Assembly (NCBI GenBank): GCA_029961685.1
Contig: JARWKL010000011.1
Coordinates: forward strand, 3,970,501-4,034,500
Reading direction: 5' to 3'
Source: Aristolochia californica
Lineage: Eukaryota; Streptophyta; Magnoliopsida; Piperales; Aristolochiaceae
Length of the DNA stretch: 64,000 nucleotides
In this document: one piece after another, positions 37,501 to 47,470 of the stretch
How the letters are laid out: each line of letters starts with the position of its first letter
Position numbering within the stretch: position 1 is the stretch's first letter
Notes under the pieces: generated by a model
What the model was told of the DNA's origin: nothing
What the model saw: only the letters and a program-made list of their open reading frames with translations
Databases searched by the model: none
Made by a program: the position numbers and the translations under genes

Positions 37501-40500
37501 TACTTGTCCCTTAGTAACTACCTCAGTTCAAGGGACACTCCATCTATGAGCTGGTTAGTTTGGCTATCTGGGAGCTGTAGTGCGGCAACGTTCATTCAGT
37601 GTGCTGCCTTTATGACAAGCAGCTTCCAGTTCCAGCCATTGAGCATCATGGCTAGACCAAATTTCTTGCAATAGTGAAGGATTGATAGCTTGAAGCTTAG
37701 TTTCTTGTAAAAAAATTACAGTTGGACTATTGGTTGAGAGCAATTAACTAGTGTTCTTTTCTTTCTCTAAAAAAAATTAGTGTTCTTTTATGGCAATCAC
37801 CTAAAGGACAAATACTCTAATAGAGCTATGGCAGTGAATAGCGATTGATGCATATTGGAATTTGCATGCATCTCTGTCAATTGTAATTGTTGTGCCTCAT
37901 TCACAACGGCTCGTCTTGGTGTAACTGGAGAAGTTTGATTGAGTCTTTTCTTGTTCAGTCTCTCCTCCCATAGAACTTTGTAGTATATGGACTTCATCAC
38001 TCTGACAAAATTCACCCTGCCAAATCATCTGTCAGATGTGCTGGTATGCTTAGAGATGTAATCTTTGTTCTTCCACGGGATCAAAGTATTCTGCATATCA
38101 TCGAGTCAGCCAATGATTCTACACGCTAATTAGAAAAGTGCTCTCTTGTCCATAGTGATTGTCAGACAACCCCTATCATCCATGTTTGCAGCTCTCAGAA
38201 ACACTATCATCAAGCTATCTAATGCCTCAACTGAATTTATGTAAGTTGTCACTGTTTTGCTTGCTTTAAAGATTTTCACTTCAAATGATCCTCCATAATC
38301 AATGTCCAATTACCATTGTGCCCTACCATGACAAAACGAAAAACACTTTTTTCATGGTATCAGATGTAGAAACCTACTAAAAATATTCATAAAGCTAACT
38401 CGGCTAGGCAATTAGAACCAAATCAAGGCTGGATCCCCTTAGCTCTAGGGCTTTGTCCTTCTTATTTTTACCAGACAATTTGGACTCAGTCTATGACCAC
38501 TTTCCATCGTAAAGGGCTTTTGGAGTCTTATGTCATGGGTCAGGCAACTCGTAGCAGAGTGAGATTCCTTTCTATTACTGGGTTTAACCTGTCAAATTCA
38601 TTTAGTGTTTGTTCATTTTGTACTTCTTTTATGTGCCTAATTTTTTCATGTGTTGGACCACTCGAACTAGGGGGATGTGGGCCTGTGGCCAGGTTTTACC
38701 TGTTGATTTGCATGGACTAATCTTTTTTCTGTAATTCTTTCCAATACCTTCAAAATGCAATCTATCCTCCTTTTCTATTTTCATGTTTTTGTTATTTTTG
38801 CCTTTTTCGGTACCCCGAGTAGAAGTCATGGAGTAGTCACTTTGCGAACTTCTTTATACATCTAAGGTGGTTATTCATGGACTGCTGGGAAGTAGTAGGC
38901 AATTGTGATAACGCACGAAGTTACTTTTGCTCAGTCTACTCCAACACTCTATTTCCTTTTATAGTATTTGAATAAAGGTTGTAGCCATGTGTATAATTTT
39001 CTGAGAAAGAGTTCAGTTGCCAGAACTTGTTGGTTTATTCTCTGTTATGTTTCACAGTCTGCTGTCTTGATTGGTTCTTTCTCATTTCCCACTAAACTTT
39101 CAAGTACCAGGTCTTGCCGGCATGGACCCTTCATATATCTGCAATCTTTACAGTGAACGAGAACTTTACAAATTTCTGATCCTTCTTTGTTCTTGCTGTT
39201 TTTGCCAGGGGTTCGCTACCTTGAGAAAGCTGTTTTCAACCTTGACTATGGTCAACTTAAACTGGTGTTCCATGCACTAGAGGAGCGCAAACAAGTGATT
39301 AAGAATGCACCGCATCTATGTAATGCTTTACCATGCATGACTCCATGCTTTGATTGGTTTGAGGTAGTGTACTATTGGTTGGGATTAAAACTATATGATT
39401 TGGTTGCTGGCCCTAGAATGTTACATCTGTCCAGATATTATTCTTTGGATGAGTCTGTGGAACTTTTCCCAACTCTTGCAAGGAATGGTCGTGGTAGAAA
39501 CTTGAAGGGTACTGTGGTCTATTATGATGGACAGATGAATGACTCCAGACTTAATGTTGGTTTAGCTTGCACAGCTGCATTAGCTGGGGCTGCAGTGCTT
39601 AACCATGCTGAAGTTATTTCTTTTATTAAGGATGACACTGGTGAACGAGTAATTGGTGCTCATATTCGAGACAATTTAACAGGTATTACTGATCACATTT
39701 TCATAATTCTCTCTGTGGGGAACAACTTAGTCTGGAAGTCCTTTTTAACTTAATTCCTTGACATGAGTGACTTCTTTATAGGACTATTTTGGTAAATGGA
39801 ACACATTATTCTTGTTGAGGTACTTTTGCATGTTATTGTGGAAAAGATTTTTATTGTCATTCTCAAATAATCCTCTCTTTATTTTGTTTCTGATTTTATG
39901 TCATCTTTAGTATGAAGACAAGATGTTCAAATTCAATATTTAAGATATAGGACGAGCTATAGGTTAGTAGCTATATGAATGTATTCATGCATGTGGAATA
40001 AATTTTTTTGTCACCATGATTTATTTTATGCTCCTGAGGTTATAAATGTTGGGTTTGCTTTTCTGGTGCTGCAAAGCATGCAAACTAGTTGATGTATTTT
40101 TATTCTTTTAAATTTTGTCTAGGTACTGCAATTACTATCCTACTATTCTCCATGGTTAGACCATCTTGAGCACTTATGATTCATATTATCTTGAAGTGCA
40201 TCAGGCAAAGAGTTTGACACATATGCAAAGGTCACTGTGAATGCGGCAGGCCCGTTTTCAGACTCGGTGAGGAAGATGGCTGACAAAGACAAACAACCTA
40301 TTATTTCTCCTAGCAGTGGAGTACACATAGTTCTTCCTGATTACTATTCACCTGAAGGAATGGGTTTAATTGTTCCCAAAACTAAGGATGGTCGTGTGGT
40401 ATTCATGCTCCCTTGGTTAGGCAGAACAGTTGCAGGAACTACAGATTCCAACACTACAATAACAATGCTTCCAGAGCCTCATGAAGACGAGATACAATTT

Positions 40501-43500
40501 ATTTTGGATGCCATATGCGATTATCTTAATGTGAAGGTTTGTTATCATTACTGTTACTTGTTCACCTTGTTCGAGTAGATATCCTTGGCTGTATTAAATT
40601 CTCTCTGCAGATTCATAATTGCAACTCATTGCTGGGGTGGTACTGTATTTGCAGTACCAACAAAGTCATCCAATTGCTTGTTGTGTTCTTGTGTTGGCAA
40701 CCATGACTTATCATCTGATTGGTGCCAACGTGGATATGCAATAATTAGAATCTCCCCAACTGATTTGAGCTCTCAGATTAATCCTGAAGGGGAGGTTAGG
40801 TATAAAAAGTTCCTCGCTGATATTGAACTTGTGAAAATGGAAAAGAGTTAGATGCAGTTGTATAGTGTGGTAATTTTAGATGGTGTAGCATGCCTTAATT
40901 CAGTGAGATCCTTTAAGTGATATGTGCTGGTAACCTTTAAAACAGTTGTACGTACTTGTGCAATGTGCTGCCTCTACTAATGCATCCAGATTCATAACTT
41001 GTAAGCTCTTCTAAAACTATCCGGTGGGAGTTTTCTCTGAACAGGAATACTCAACCCCTTATATTTAATACTGGCCATCATTATTATCAAAAGGGCCGTG
41101 TTGCAACTTTGTTAGCACAGGCTACACGAAAGCTCCTCGATTTTGCTTTATCATTACTTCTATCGGTAAGTTGATTTTCTTTTACGTCATCTACCCTTTT
41201 CCATCTTAGAAATATTTGGGGTTTCAGTCTGATCATTCTGTATTTGTTAGAAAATTTAAGGCAGGTATTGTTGTCTTGATAGTGTATGTGGGTGATTGTC
41301 CTTTCTAGCAGTGGTTCTGTTGGAATTGAAGACATAAAAACAGTATCAAGGAAGTGTTCCAGACTAAGGATTTGGGTAAGTTCGAGATAGTTTCTTGGTA
41401 TAGAAGTGCAGAGCTGTAGGGGTCAAGCCAATTGATACCCCTATGGAATTGAACTTGGATTTACATGATGATGCAAGTCCAAAGTTCAAGGACAAAACTC
41501 AGTTTCGATGCTTTGTAATTACTCTATGCCATGGTTATATGCCCAAACATCTCATTTGCTATGGGATTTTTTAGTCAGTTTATGGAAGACCCTGACTTAC
41601 ATGGCAGACATCTCATTTGCTGTGGGAGTTGTTAGTCAGTTTCTGGAAGACCTAGATGAGTTTATTAGATGCAGTGCTCATGGTTTGGAAATATCTCAAG
41701 GGGTCTCCTAGAAAAAGGTTTGAATTTGAAGCCTCATAGACATCCGATGTGGTTGGTTATTGTGGAGAGATGTGAGTAAAAGGGCAGTTTTAAATGAAGG
41801 GGAGAGATTGCGAGAGCTCCGTGATCACGATGGTAGTGATCCTAAGGATCAAAGAAGAACTGGAATCCAGGATTGTCACCATGGAAATGGTTGACACAAA
41901 GAGCAAGGGAGAAGGATAGAGTGAAGAATGAAACACGATAGCAGAAGAAGCAGCGAGAGTGTGTCGGAGGAGTAGCAACGATAACGAGAGAGAGAAGCTC
42001 GGAGTTGATAACCAGGAGCTTGTCTCAGAATCAGAGAGGGACCCAGATGGCGGAGATTTGGAGACTAGGGGGACCTAGCTCTCACATTTCGAATCGGCAA
42101 CACACAACAGATTGCGAGAAGAGAGAAGTTCAGAATGGCGTTCCGTGCGTCAATCCAAGAACCACCGAAGACAACGAGGTCGGAAATTGGGTTACTGTCC
42201 ACAAAAGATCAACTTGGCCTAGGAATTGTGCAGTCTCAACCAGTTTGACTCTTGATGACTTTCGCATCGAATATGGCAGCACATTCCTTACCATTTCTAG
42301 CAGAGATTTTCCGCTCCACCACCTACATCCGGATGACTGTGAGGAATAAACGATCCTTCATTTCCGCCAACAGCTACCTGTGCGACGTTTATCCCACAAT
42401 TCGAGGTGGCTACCATTGATTGTCACTTTGGTACTGCGATGACGAAGGAACTCTGATCGGGATGCTGGCTTCCACATTCATGGCTTTCGGGACCTGCAAC
42501 AACATAGAATGCAAAATCGTGCAAAGCCGAGGTTGCACCATCATGGCACATTTTTTACATTCCTAAAATCACCACTTCGAATTTTGGATGACGCCGTTTT
42601 GCCCATTGCCTGTGAAGCTTTCTCATTCCCCAGCCCCCACATTCCACCTCCCAATGCTGCTGCATTCCTCTCTCTTCCATCAACACCTGCAATTGTAGCT
42701 CAAAACCATAAATCGACACTCGCTTCCCCATCCACACTCCCCTCCCATTTGCTTCGTAATGGTTAGGAGATACTCACCCTTGCTGTCAATGCTGAAGTGA
42801 GTAAACCATGTTGTGATGGAACTGACGTCTTTCTATGGTTCTCCCAACAACTTGGCTTGGACTACAATCCTTCGAGCTCGTTTCTGGGACCTTGCGAATG
42901 GTTCATCCAATTTAGATCTCGCCACCAAGCTATCACCCAACTGAGACTTTACCGTTGCTACCATCTGCGACTAGAAACCTTGTTCGCCAACAAATTCTTT
43001 CGGGCAATGGCTGCTAATCCGGAAGTTGATTTTCAGGACTCCATAAATTACATCTTGGGTAAAGAAGAGAGGAGAAGAGGAGAGAAGAATAAGGTTATGG
43101 ACTTAGTCCAAACCCTCCCCCTTAAGCTCTATTTATACATGCTAAAAGTAACAATATTACATTTATACCCTTCACCCCAATAAAAGTGAAGAAGAGACAA
43201 ACGTAAACTAATTACATCAATGACACTCCAACATATTCATATCTTCCAACACTCCCCATCAAGCTGGGAGGTAATGGCAGTGATCCCAACTTGAAACAAA
43301 TAACATAGACATAGTAATAATCTCCTCCATCACGGTGTCCCAAGGATAAGTACGAAATTGTGCACAAACTTTCGAAGGATAGAAATGGGAGATAGAACAT
43401 AAGTCAACTCAAAAGTAATGATTGGATGGTGCTCCTCCCCGTCAGACCCCCCTTGGCGACATTGGGATGTTTTTTTGAGATTTCTGATATTGTATCTTCC

Positions 43501-46500
43501 ATTTCATGTAATTGGTTTCATGTTCCTAGTTCAGCAAACTCTGTTGCTCACTTTTGTGCTAAATTAAGAGCTTCCCTGCAATCTCTTGTTGTAAGGGGAG
43601 GATTCCCTTAGTAGCTGTTCTAAAAAAAAAGGGCAGTTTTATAATATGTGTGAGATCCTAGTTGATGCTGATTTTAGGGCAGTTTCATAATATGATGAGT
43701 TTATTATTATGTAGTAGTCAGGGTTTTGAAATATCTCAAGGGGTCTCCTAGAAAAAGGTTTGCATTTTAAGCCTCGTAGACATCTGATGTGGTTGGTTAT
43801 TGTGTAGTGATGCAAGTAAAAGGGCAGTTTTATAATATGTGTGAGATCCTAGTTGATGCTGATTCAGGGGCATTGTAGTCCCTTGACCTAAAGTGACTTA
43901 TTAGTTACTAGAACATATGGGTATTTGGTTCCTTTTAGTTGTAAATTGTAATAAATAGAGGGGTCTATTAGTGCCCTTATCTCCTGATTTCTAAATTAAT
44001 GACAGCCTCGCTTCTCTCTTCCTTGCTTACCTTGTCTCCAGTACTCAAAATATTTCAATTTTACATGGTATCAGAACCTTGTTAATCAGGTCAAGTGTTC
44101 TCTAATCTCTTTTCCTCTTCCATTCTCTCTTTCTTTCTCTCTCTCACCTGCAGCAAGAAGGGGAACCTTTTTTTCACCTGATTTCTGATCATTGCCCTAG
44201 GGTAAATGGTCTAAGTGCCTGCCTTCCTGTGTTGGGTGATGGTTTAAGTAACTGCCTGCCCTCTGTATGATCTGAGAGTTTTTTTGAGAGGGTTCTACTT
44301 CCTGTTGCTGTCCCTTATCCTATTACTGCCTGCATCACCCTATTTCTTGTGATATTAATTGGTTGAAATCTTGTGAGAATATTCTGTGAAGTGTTTATGG
44401 TATTTCTGGGTGCACATTACTATTATTCAAGTGAAGGCTCAAGTTTATGCAATCTCCAGGTTTGTCTGCATGAGTCACAGGTTAGCTTTCATATTTTATG
44501 CTATTTTCCTTAACAGGAATATTTACTTTTTATCTTATGTATGCTAGTTCTGGTAAAGTAATGATATAAAATTGACATATGATATAAGAGATAAACACAA
44601 CCAGGTTTAGTAGACCTAGATTGAATCTATTGCAGTCCATAGACACTGCTCCAGTTATGCCGCAGCTCTTGAGAAGAGGAGCTTTGACCTGTTTTCTTGA
44701 GTCAGATCTACCTGGTGATTCTGGCCTTGCTGATGGTCTGTACTTGTGCATGATGAAATGTTTCTGTTGCTTGATAGATTTGTGTCTCGGTCAGTTATTT
44801 AAAGGAGGGGAAAGAAAGTGTATCTCTCAAACAAAGTTTTTTTTATCAGGGTTTCTTTAAAAGATCCAGTGACTGATATCATGTCAGACTTTGAATGTTG
44901 TTTTTTGAAATGGACGACCAAACCACAAATTATTTTCATTATCTTTTAATTATATTGTGGGTGCTTAATTGCTTATGATAAATACAGGTGCGACGTTCGG
45001 ATGTTCTTGCTGCTTGGAGTGGTATCCGTCCATTGGCAATAGACCCGTCAGCCAAAAATACCGAGAGCATCTCTAGAGACCATGTTCTATGTGAAGATTA
45101 CCCAGGCTTGATCACTATTACTGGTGGGAAGTGGACCACTTACCGAAGGTAAATATAGACTCTTTGTTTAGTCTTGGTTGTTGTCAGAGAGATATTTTTC
45201 GAAGAATAATTGTCAGTGATTATTAGGCTCTCTTACTATTACAATTTTCAGCATGGCGGAAGATGCAGTTGATGCATCTATAAAGTCTGGAAAACTTACT
45301 CCCTCAAACGGTTGTGTGACAAGTCACCTCTGTATTGTTGGTGGGGATGGATGGGATCCGGCATCCTTCACAGTGTTAGCACAGCAATATATACGCATGA
45401 AGAAGACTCATGCTGGGAAAGTTGTCCCTGGTGTAATGGACAGTGCTGCAGCCAGGCATTTAGCCCATGCTTATGGTACTTTGGCTGAAAGAGTTGCTGC
45501 AATAGCTCAGGTTTGACCTCTTTATCTTGGTGTTGTCTTTGGGATTAATCCATTGGCTACTTACCATAAATAAGATATTTTTGGATTACAATCCAAACAA
45601 ATAGGTCGTTGTTTAAAGTAATCTAAAAGCCTCTTAGTTTTGGGCGTGAAAGCCCAGCAAGGGTTACTCCACTCTTCAAAGTAGTGCACTGAAGCAGGTT
45701 TTCAGTGTTCTGATTTTTGCAAAAAGCTGCCCAATTCCCTTGGTGATTGGGAAGAGGATAAAAGTATTAATGATTTTTCTTTAAATGGAAGTATTGATGA
45801 TTTTCGTCAGTCATTCAGGGCTATTTTTTTTTTATAACAATGAGAAAAGAAGATTCAATAAAAACAAGGTGCTTGAGGGAAAAAGTGTTTATCCTCATTT
45901 TTCAGTGTGAATTTTTTAAAAGAAGACTACTTGATCATTTTGATAGTGAGTGCACTTGCATATGATTATAAGGTAGGTAACTGGTCTATCTAAATTCTCG
46001 CTACAACCATGTTATGATGAAATTCTTTTGCCATAGAATCTTTTTGTTTTCTAAACTTCCATTCACCTGTCAGTAAGGGTCATTTGGAACCCCTAGAAAA
46101 GAAAAAAAAATGAAAATTTGACCATTATTATTCCCAAAAATAGTTAGTGAAAATAAGATAATAGTTATATTCTCCTTTTTCACTAACTATTTTTTGGAAT
46201 AATAATGGTCGGATTCTCATTTTCTTTTCTTTTCTATGGGTTCCAAACAGACCCTAAAGCAACAAAAAATCATAGCTTCAAGCATATGGTATTGCCAAAT
46301 GTCATTCTTTTCGTTTACATCATTGCAGAATGAAAATCTGGGGAAAAGGCTTGCGCATGGGTACCCTTTCCTGGAAGCTGAAGTTGCATACTGTGCTCGC
46401 CATGAATACTGTGAATCTGTGGTTGATTTTATAGCAAGGAGGTCTCGCCTTGCTTTTCTCGATACCGATGCAGCCAGTCGGGCTGTCCCTCGTGTAATTC

Positions 46501-46724
46501 AAATATTGGCAGCTGAGCACAAATGGGACCGGATACGGCAGAAACAAGAATTGGAGCAAGCAAAACTATTCTTGCAAACATTTAAGTCCTCCCACAATGC
46601 TCAATTCCATGATGGGAAGCATACAGTAATGTGAGTGGTGATTCTGTTTCTTTTCGTTACATGCTTTTCAGTTCTCTTCTCCAATCGTCACAAAGTATCT
46701 TCTTCTCGCAGGGATGTGAAATAG
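26335..46724 (+). CDS. SDP6: Mitochondrial FAD-dependent glycerol-3-phosphate dehydrogenase
   Basis: Exons, all GT-AG and in phase: 26335-26689, 39209-39682, 40205-40536, 44988-45148, 45252-45510, 46329-46630 and 46712-46724, giving 631 residues, as expected for plant SDP6. If the last donor is not used, TGA at 46632-46634 ends a 628-residue form. It oxidises glycerol-3-phosphate to dihydroxyacetone phosphate at the inner mitochondrial membrane and passes electrons to ubiquinone, so seedlings can use glycerol from oil breakdown. Visible: a basic, S/T-rich N-terminus for import; the FAD dinucleotide fold [13 protein letters not shown] at residues 72-84; [16 protein letters not shown], a family signature crossing the exon 1/2 border; [48 protein letters not shown]; and a C-terminal domain with LGKRLAHG and [12 protein letters not shown]. 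No frameshift or stop was found. Introns 1 (12.5 kb) and 3 (4.5 kb) are loaded with retroelements on both strands, so splicing must span them. Confidence 0.95.
27300..29480 (-). mobile_element. Decayed LINE-like DNA in SDP6 intron 1
   Basis: Minus-strand translation of 27880-28080 gives KGFFKST and [11 protein letters not shown], a degenerate form of the LINE RT box GFF-S-G-RQGDPLSP. A 22-base T run with an A-rich minus-strand tail at 28087-28108 suggests the 3' end of another minus-strand insertion just beside it. The remainder has only short broken frames. Two segments (27320-27440 and 27550-27690) resemble each other weakly around CAATCACnCnnACAATA and ATAAGG-TC-AAACA. Element limits are uncertain. 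Confidence 0.45.
29495..31735 (-). mobile_element. Copia retrotransposon fragment (RT to RNase H), minus strand, in SDP6 intron 1
   Basis: From right to left on the minus strand: a degenerate integrase-RT linker region; an RT start near 30350 ([14 protein letters not shown]); [12 protein letters not shown] near 30165; a [12 protein letters not shown] post-RT region near 29960; [24 protein letters not shown] at about 29800-29870; then RNase H (about 29740-29560) with [27 protein letters not shown] and [13 protein letters not shown]. Stops and shifts break it. No LTR was recognised on either side. Confidence 0.85.
30900..31657. repeat. Tandem duplication of about 366 bp containing a (TA)n tract
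   Basis: The unit starting AATCTGTAGATGAAG at 30900 recurs at 31266. The copies are nearly identical from there to ATCCATAAATTAC (second copy ends near 31657). The second is longer mainly because its TA run (31528-31574) has expanded compared with about 31160-31182 in the first. The near identity points to a recent local duplication. Confidence 0.93.
31736..32225. other. Intron 1 stretch without recognised feature
   Basis: Contains a poly-C run (31746-31757) followed by CACACACAC. No coding frame, LTR or TIR was recognised. It may belong to the 5' side of the plus-strand LINE that follows. Confidence 0.4.
34315..34736 (+). mobile_element. TRIM: 422-bp miniature LTR retrotransposon inserted in LINE B
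   Basis: The LTRs are 34315-34432 and 34619-34736, each 118 bp and differing at only a few positions. GGTAT duplications flank it (34310-34314 and 34737-34741). The first LTR reads TGTTAAGG...CTTAACA. A Met-tRNA primer site TGGTATCAAAGC follows at 34433-34444, and a purine tract (GAAGGGGAG) precedes the second LTR. The 186-bp interior has no coding capacity and consists largely of a roughly 41-bp unit (CCTACACCTAAACT...TAGAGCCACAAAAGAGGG) repeated about three times. All hallmarks of a non-autonomous TRIM are present. A degenerate relative lies at 1480-1784. Confidence 0.95.
34836..35105 (-). mobile_element. LINE D: 270-bp 5'-truncated LINE inserted in LINE B
   Basis: An 18-bp duplication, ATGATAATGAAACTCATT, occurs at 34818-34835 and 35106-35123. 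Between them lies minus-strand sequence with a short T run at its left end and the LINE RNase H tail ([18 protein letters not shown] near 34930-34970; [11 protein letters not shown] near 35055-35100). This is a classic short L1 insertion. Confidence 0.92.
35723..36898 (-). mobile_element. LINE E: minus-strand 5'-truncated LINE
   Basis: A TAGATGCATT duplication (35713-35722 and 36899-36908) flanks a piece that starts with a T run. On the minus strand it encodes a connection region (36119-36532, 137 codons open: [13 protein letters not shown]) followed by RNase H ([20 protein letters not shown]). A partly open frame survives, so it is younger than LINE A. It lies downstream of the A-tail of LINE A. 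Confidence 0.85.
36909..37265 (-). mobile_element. Probable further LINE 3' fragment
   Basis: It begins CTTTTTTTCGGTGATTAATC, resembling the poly-A/3' UTR start of LINE B (TTTTTTCGACACGGTGATGA). A minus-strand frame of 100 codons (36946-37248) shows no domain I can name. The right limit is unknown. Confidence 0.4.
37266..39180. other. Rest of SDP6 intron 1
   Basis: No gene is supported. A primer-site-like TGGTATCAGATG at 38358-38369, preceded by TTTTTTCA, hints at an old LTR end in plus orientation. Other short frames here are broken and unrecognised. The last few hundred bases before the exon 2 acceptor look like unique intron. Confidence 0.4.
40585..40851 (+). pseudogene. Unidentified protein-like ORF inside SDP6 intron 3, possible captured gene fragment
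   Basis: Just 74 bases after SDP6 exon 3 there is a good acceptor (TTCTCTCTGCAG, ending 40610). It is followed by about 80 codons with protein-like composition: [34 protein letters not shown], then a charged end ([18 protein letters not shown]) and a TAG. The frame has no ATG; the nominal start codon is TTG. The 200 bases after the stop look like a 3' UTR. It is not part of SDP6, whose exon 4 joins exon 3 in phase. I do not recognise the family. It could be the last exon of a gene copied or transduced here. Confidence 0.4.
41793..43626 (+). mobile_element. Internally deleted LINE with intact target duplication, in SDP6 intron 3
   Basis: AAAAGGGCAGTTTTA occurs at 41778-41792 and again at 43627-43641. 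Between them is a LINE 5' part with an ORF1-like region (about 42005-42780: [29 protein letters not shown]...IMAH, parallel to 3950-4310). It then jumps to the RNase H end (about 43415-43611: [10 protein letters not shown] in frame pieces, ending [11 protein letters not shown]) and an A run (43622-43630). All of the endonuclease and RT is missing. A minus-strand Copia PPT/LTR start (AGCTTGATGGGGAG then TGTTGGAAG, 43265 leftwards) sits in the gap. Confidence 0.8.
43050..43266 (-). repeat. Partial Copia LTR with PPT inside the deleted LINE, minus strand
   Basis: On the minus strand the purine tract AGCTTGATGGGGAG (43252-43265) is followed by TGTTGGAAGATATG, a standard Copia PPT / LTR start. Sequence to about 43050 includes a TATAAATAG box near 43130. 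No second copy or target duplication was identified. Confidence 0.5.
44079..44987. other. Rest of SDP6 intron 3
   Basis: Sequence downstream of the Copia primer site (44066-44078) has no recognisable gag. The last 400 bases up to the exon 4 acceptor (44987) look like unique intron. Open frames at 44530-44860 on either strand show no domain. Confidence 0.4.
46077..46254. mobile_element. Tourist-like MITE in SDP6 intron 5
   Basis: A 178-bp palindromic element. The left end GGGTCATTTGGAACCC and the right end GGGTTCCAAACAGACCC are near-perfect inverted repeats, flanked by TAA on both sides (46074-46076 and 46255-46257). The interior continues the palindrome (CTAGAAAAG..., AATAGTTAGTGAAAA / TTTTTCACTAACTATT). 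A trinucleotide TAA target and a GGGTCTGTTTGG-type end fit PIF/Harbinger-derived Tourist elements. It has no coding capacity. Confidence 0.88.
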
Positions 46725-46997
46725 AGTGTGAAGGTCAAGACTACAATAATGGAGCCCGTGCATGCACAGGCTTTTCTTCAATGGACTGAGATTTTGGTGC
46801 TTGGAAGGTGATGCAACTTGTAAGCAACATATATTTCTCTTACCTCTCAGATGATCAATTGTTTAATGGTATCCTGCTACATGATCTCTTTTCTGGAGAG
46901 CCAGCATTCGACGTTGTGCGATGAGCAGGTCTGTGAAACATTTCCATATTTTATATAATAATTCTCTTTTCTTATTTTCTTCAATTTGATCTCGTCT

Positions 46998-47118
46998 GAT
47001 TTTTGGAACCCTTAGAAAAGAAAAACAAATGAGAATTTGATTATTATTATTTTTAAAAATAGTTAGCAAAAATAAGATCATGATCAAATTCTCGTTTTTA
47101 CTAACTATTTTTGTGAAT
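46998..47118. mobile_element. Second, diverged copy of the same MITE
   Basis: TTTTTGGAACCCTTAGAAAAG, then AATAGTTAGCAAAAATAAGAT and the inverted TTTTTACTAACTATTTTTG, follow the 46077-46254 element in the same order. The outer right inverted end is not recognisable, so the copy is truncated or rearranged. It lies about 270 bp past the SDP6 stop. Confidence 0.7.
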
Positions 47119-47470
47119 AAATGATCAACATGACTGAAACTCAAAATACCGCTATCACTCCAACTATGAATGTTTTTATCCTCTCTTCCATTGGTATTTC
47201 CTTGATTTACTAATTCTTCTAATACTAACAAGAACTCTTACATAGACTCTAAAACATGGGTGATAAAGTAGAAGTCGAAACCAGCCTTAAAAGATTTCGA
47301 ATAAAATAGTGATAATAATCACTAAAGAGTATAATGTTTGTTACTCAAAAACATCGATATAAAAAAAGATGACCGACGGGTTAGAGAGGATTTGTTTGGG
47401 AAGGAGAGGGAGCACTTGAAATAGATAAAGAATATGATGAAGTTGGGTGAGTTGTATACAAATAGCGAAA
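47119..47470. other. SDP6 downstream DNA
   Basis: No gene seen. A near-palindrome AGTGATAATAATCACT at about 47309-47324 is shared, with a few flanking bases, with 10199-10214. Confidence 0.3.

Larger units (their letters stand above)
41100..44065 (+). mobile_element. Copia relic (RT/RNase H to LTR) in SDP6 intron 3, split by a LINE
   Basis: At 41230-41330 the plus strand reads [10 protein letters not shown] and VVLIVYVGD (mutated YVDD); a post-RT region ([11 protein letters not shown]) follows to about 41790. It includes a short local doubling around CATCTCATTTGCT. After the LINE insertion (41793-43626) the element resumes at 43642 with an LTR-like start, TGTGTGAGATCC. A GAAATATCTCAAGGGGTCTCCTAG-type segment is present both at 41690 and at 43732, so part of the 3' end was duplicated. 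An LTR (about 43838-44065) ends at ATTTTACA, directly before a primer-site match TGGTATCAGAACC (44066-44078). Confidence 0.75.

Noticed and set aside
40537..41060. Alternative 3' end of SDP6 using the intron 3 ORF
   Set aside because: Exon 4 at 44988 joins exon 3 in phase and continues the conserved protein, so the ORF is not part of the main product. Kept only as a finding.
41087..41170. Exon-like piece ending at TATCG|GTAAG before the Copia RT
   Set aside because: Reading frames give nothing recognisable and it blends into the Copia relic; the donor-like sequence is probably chance.
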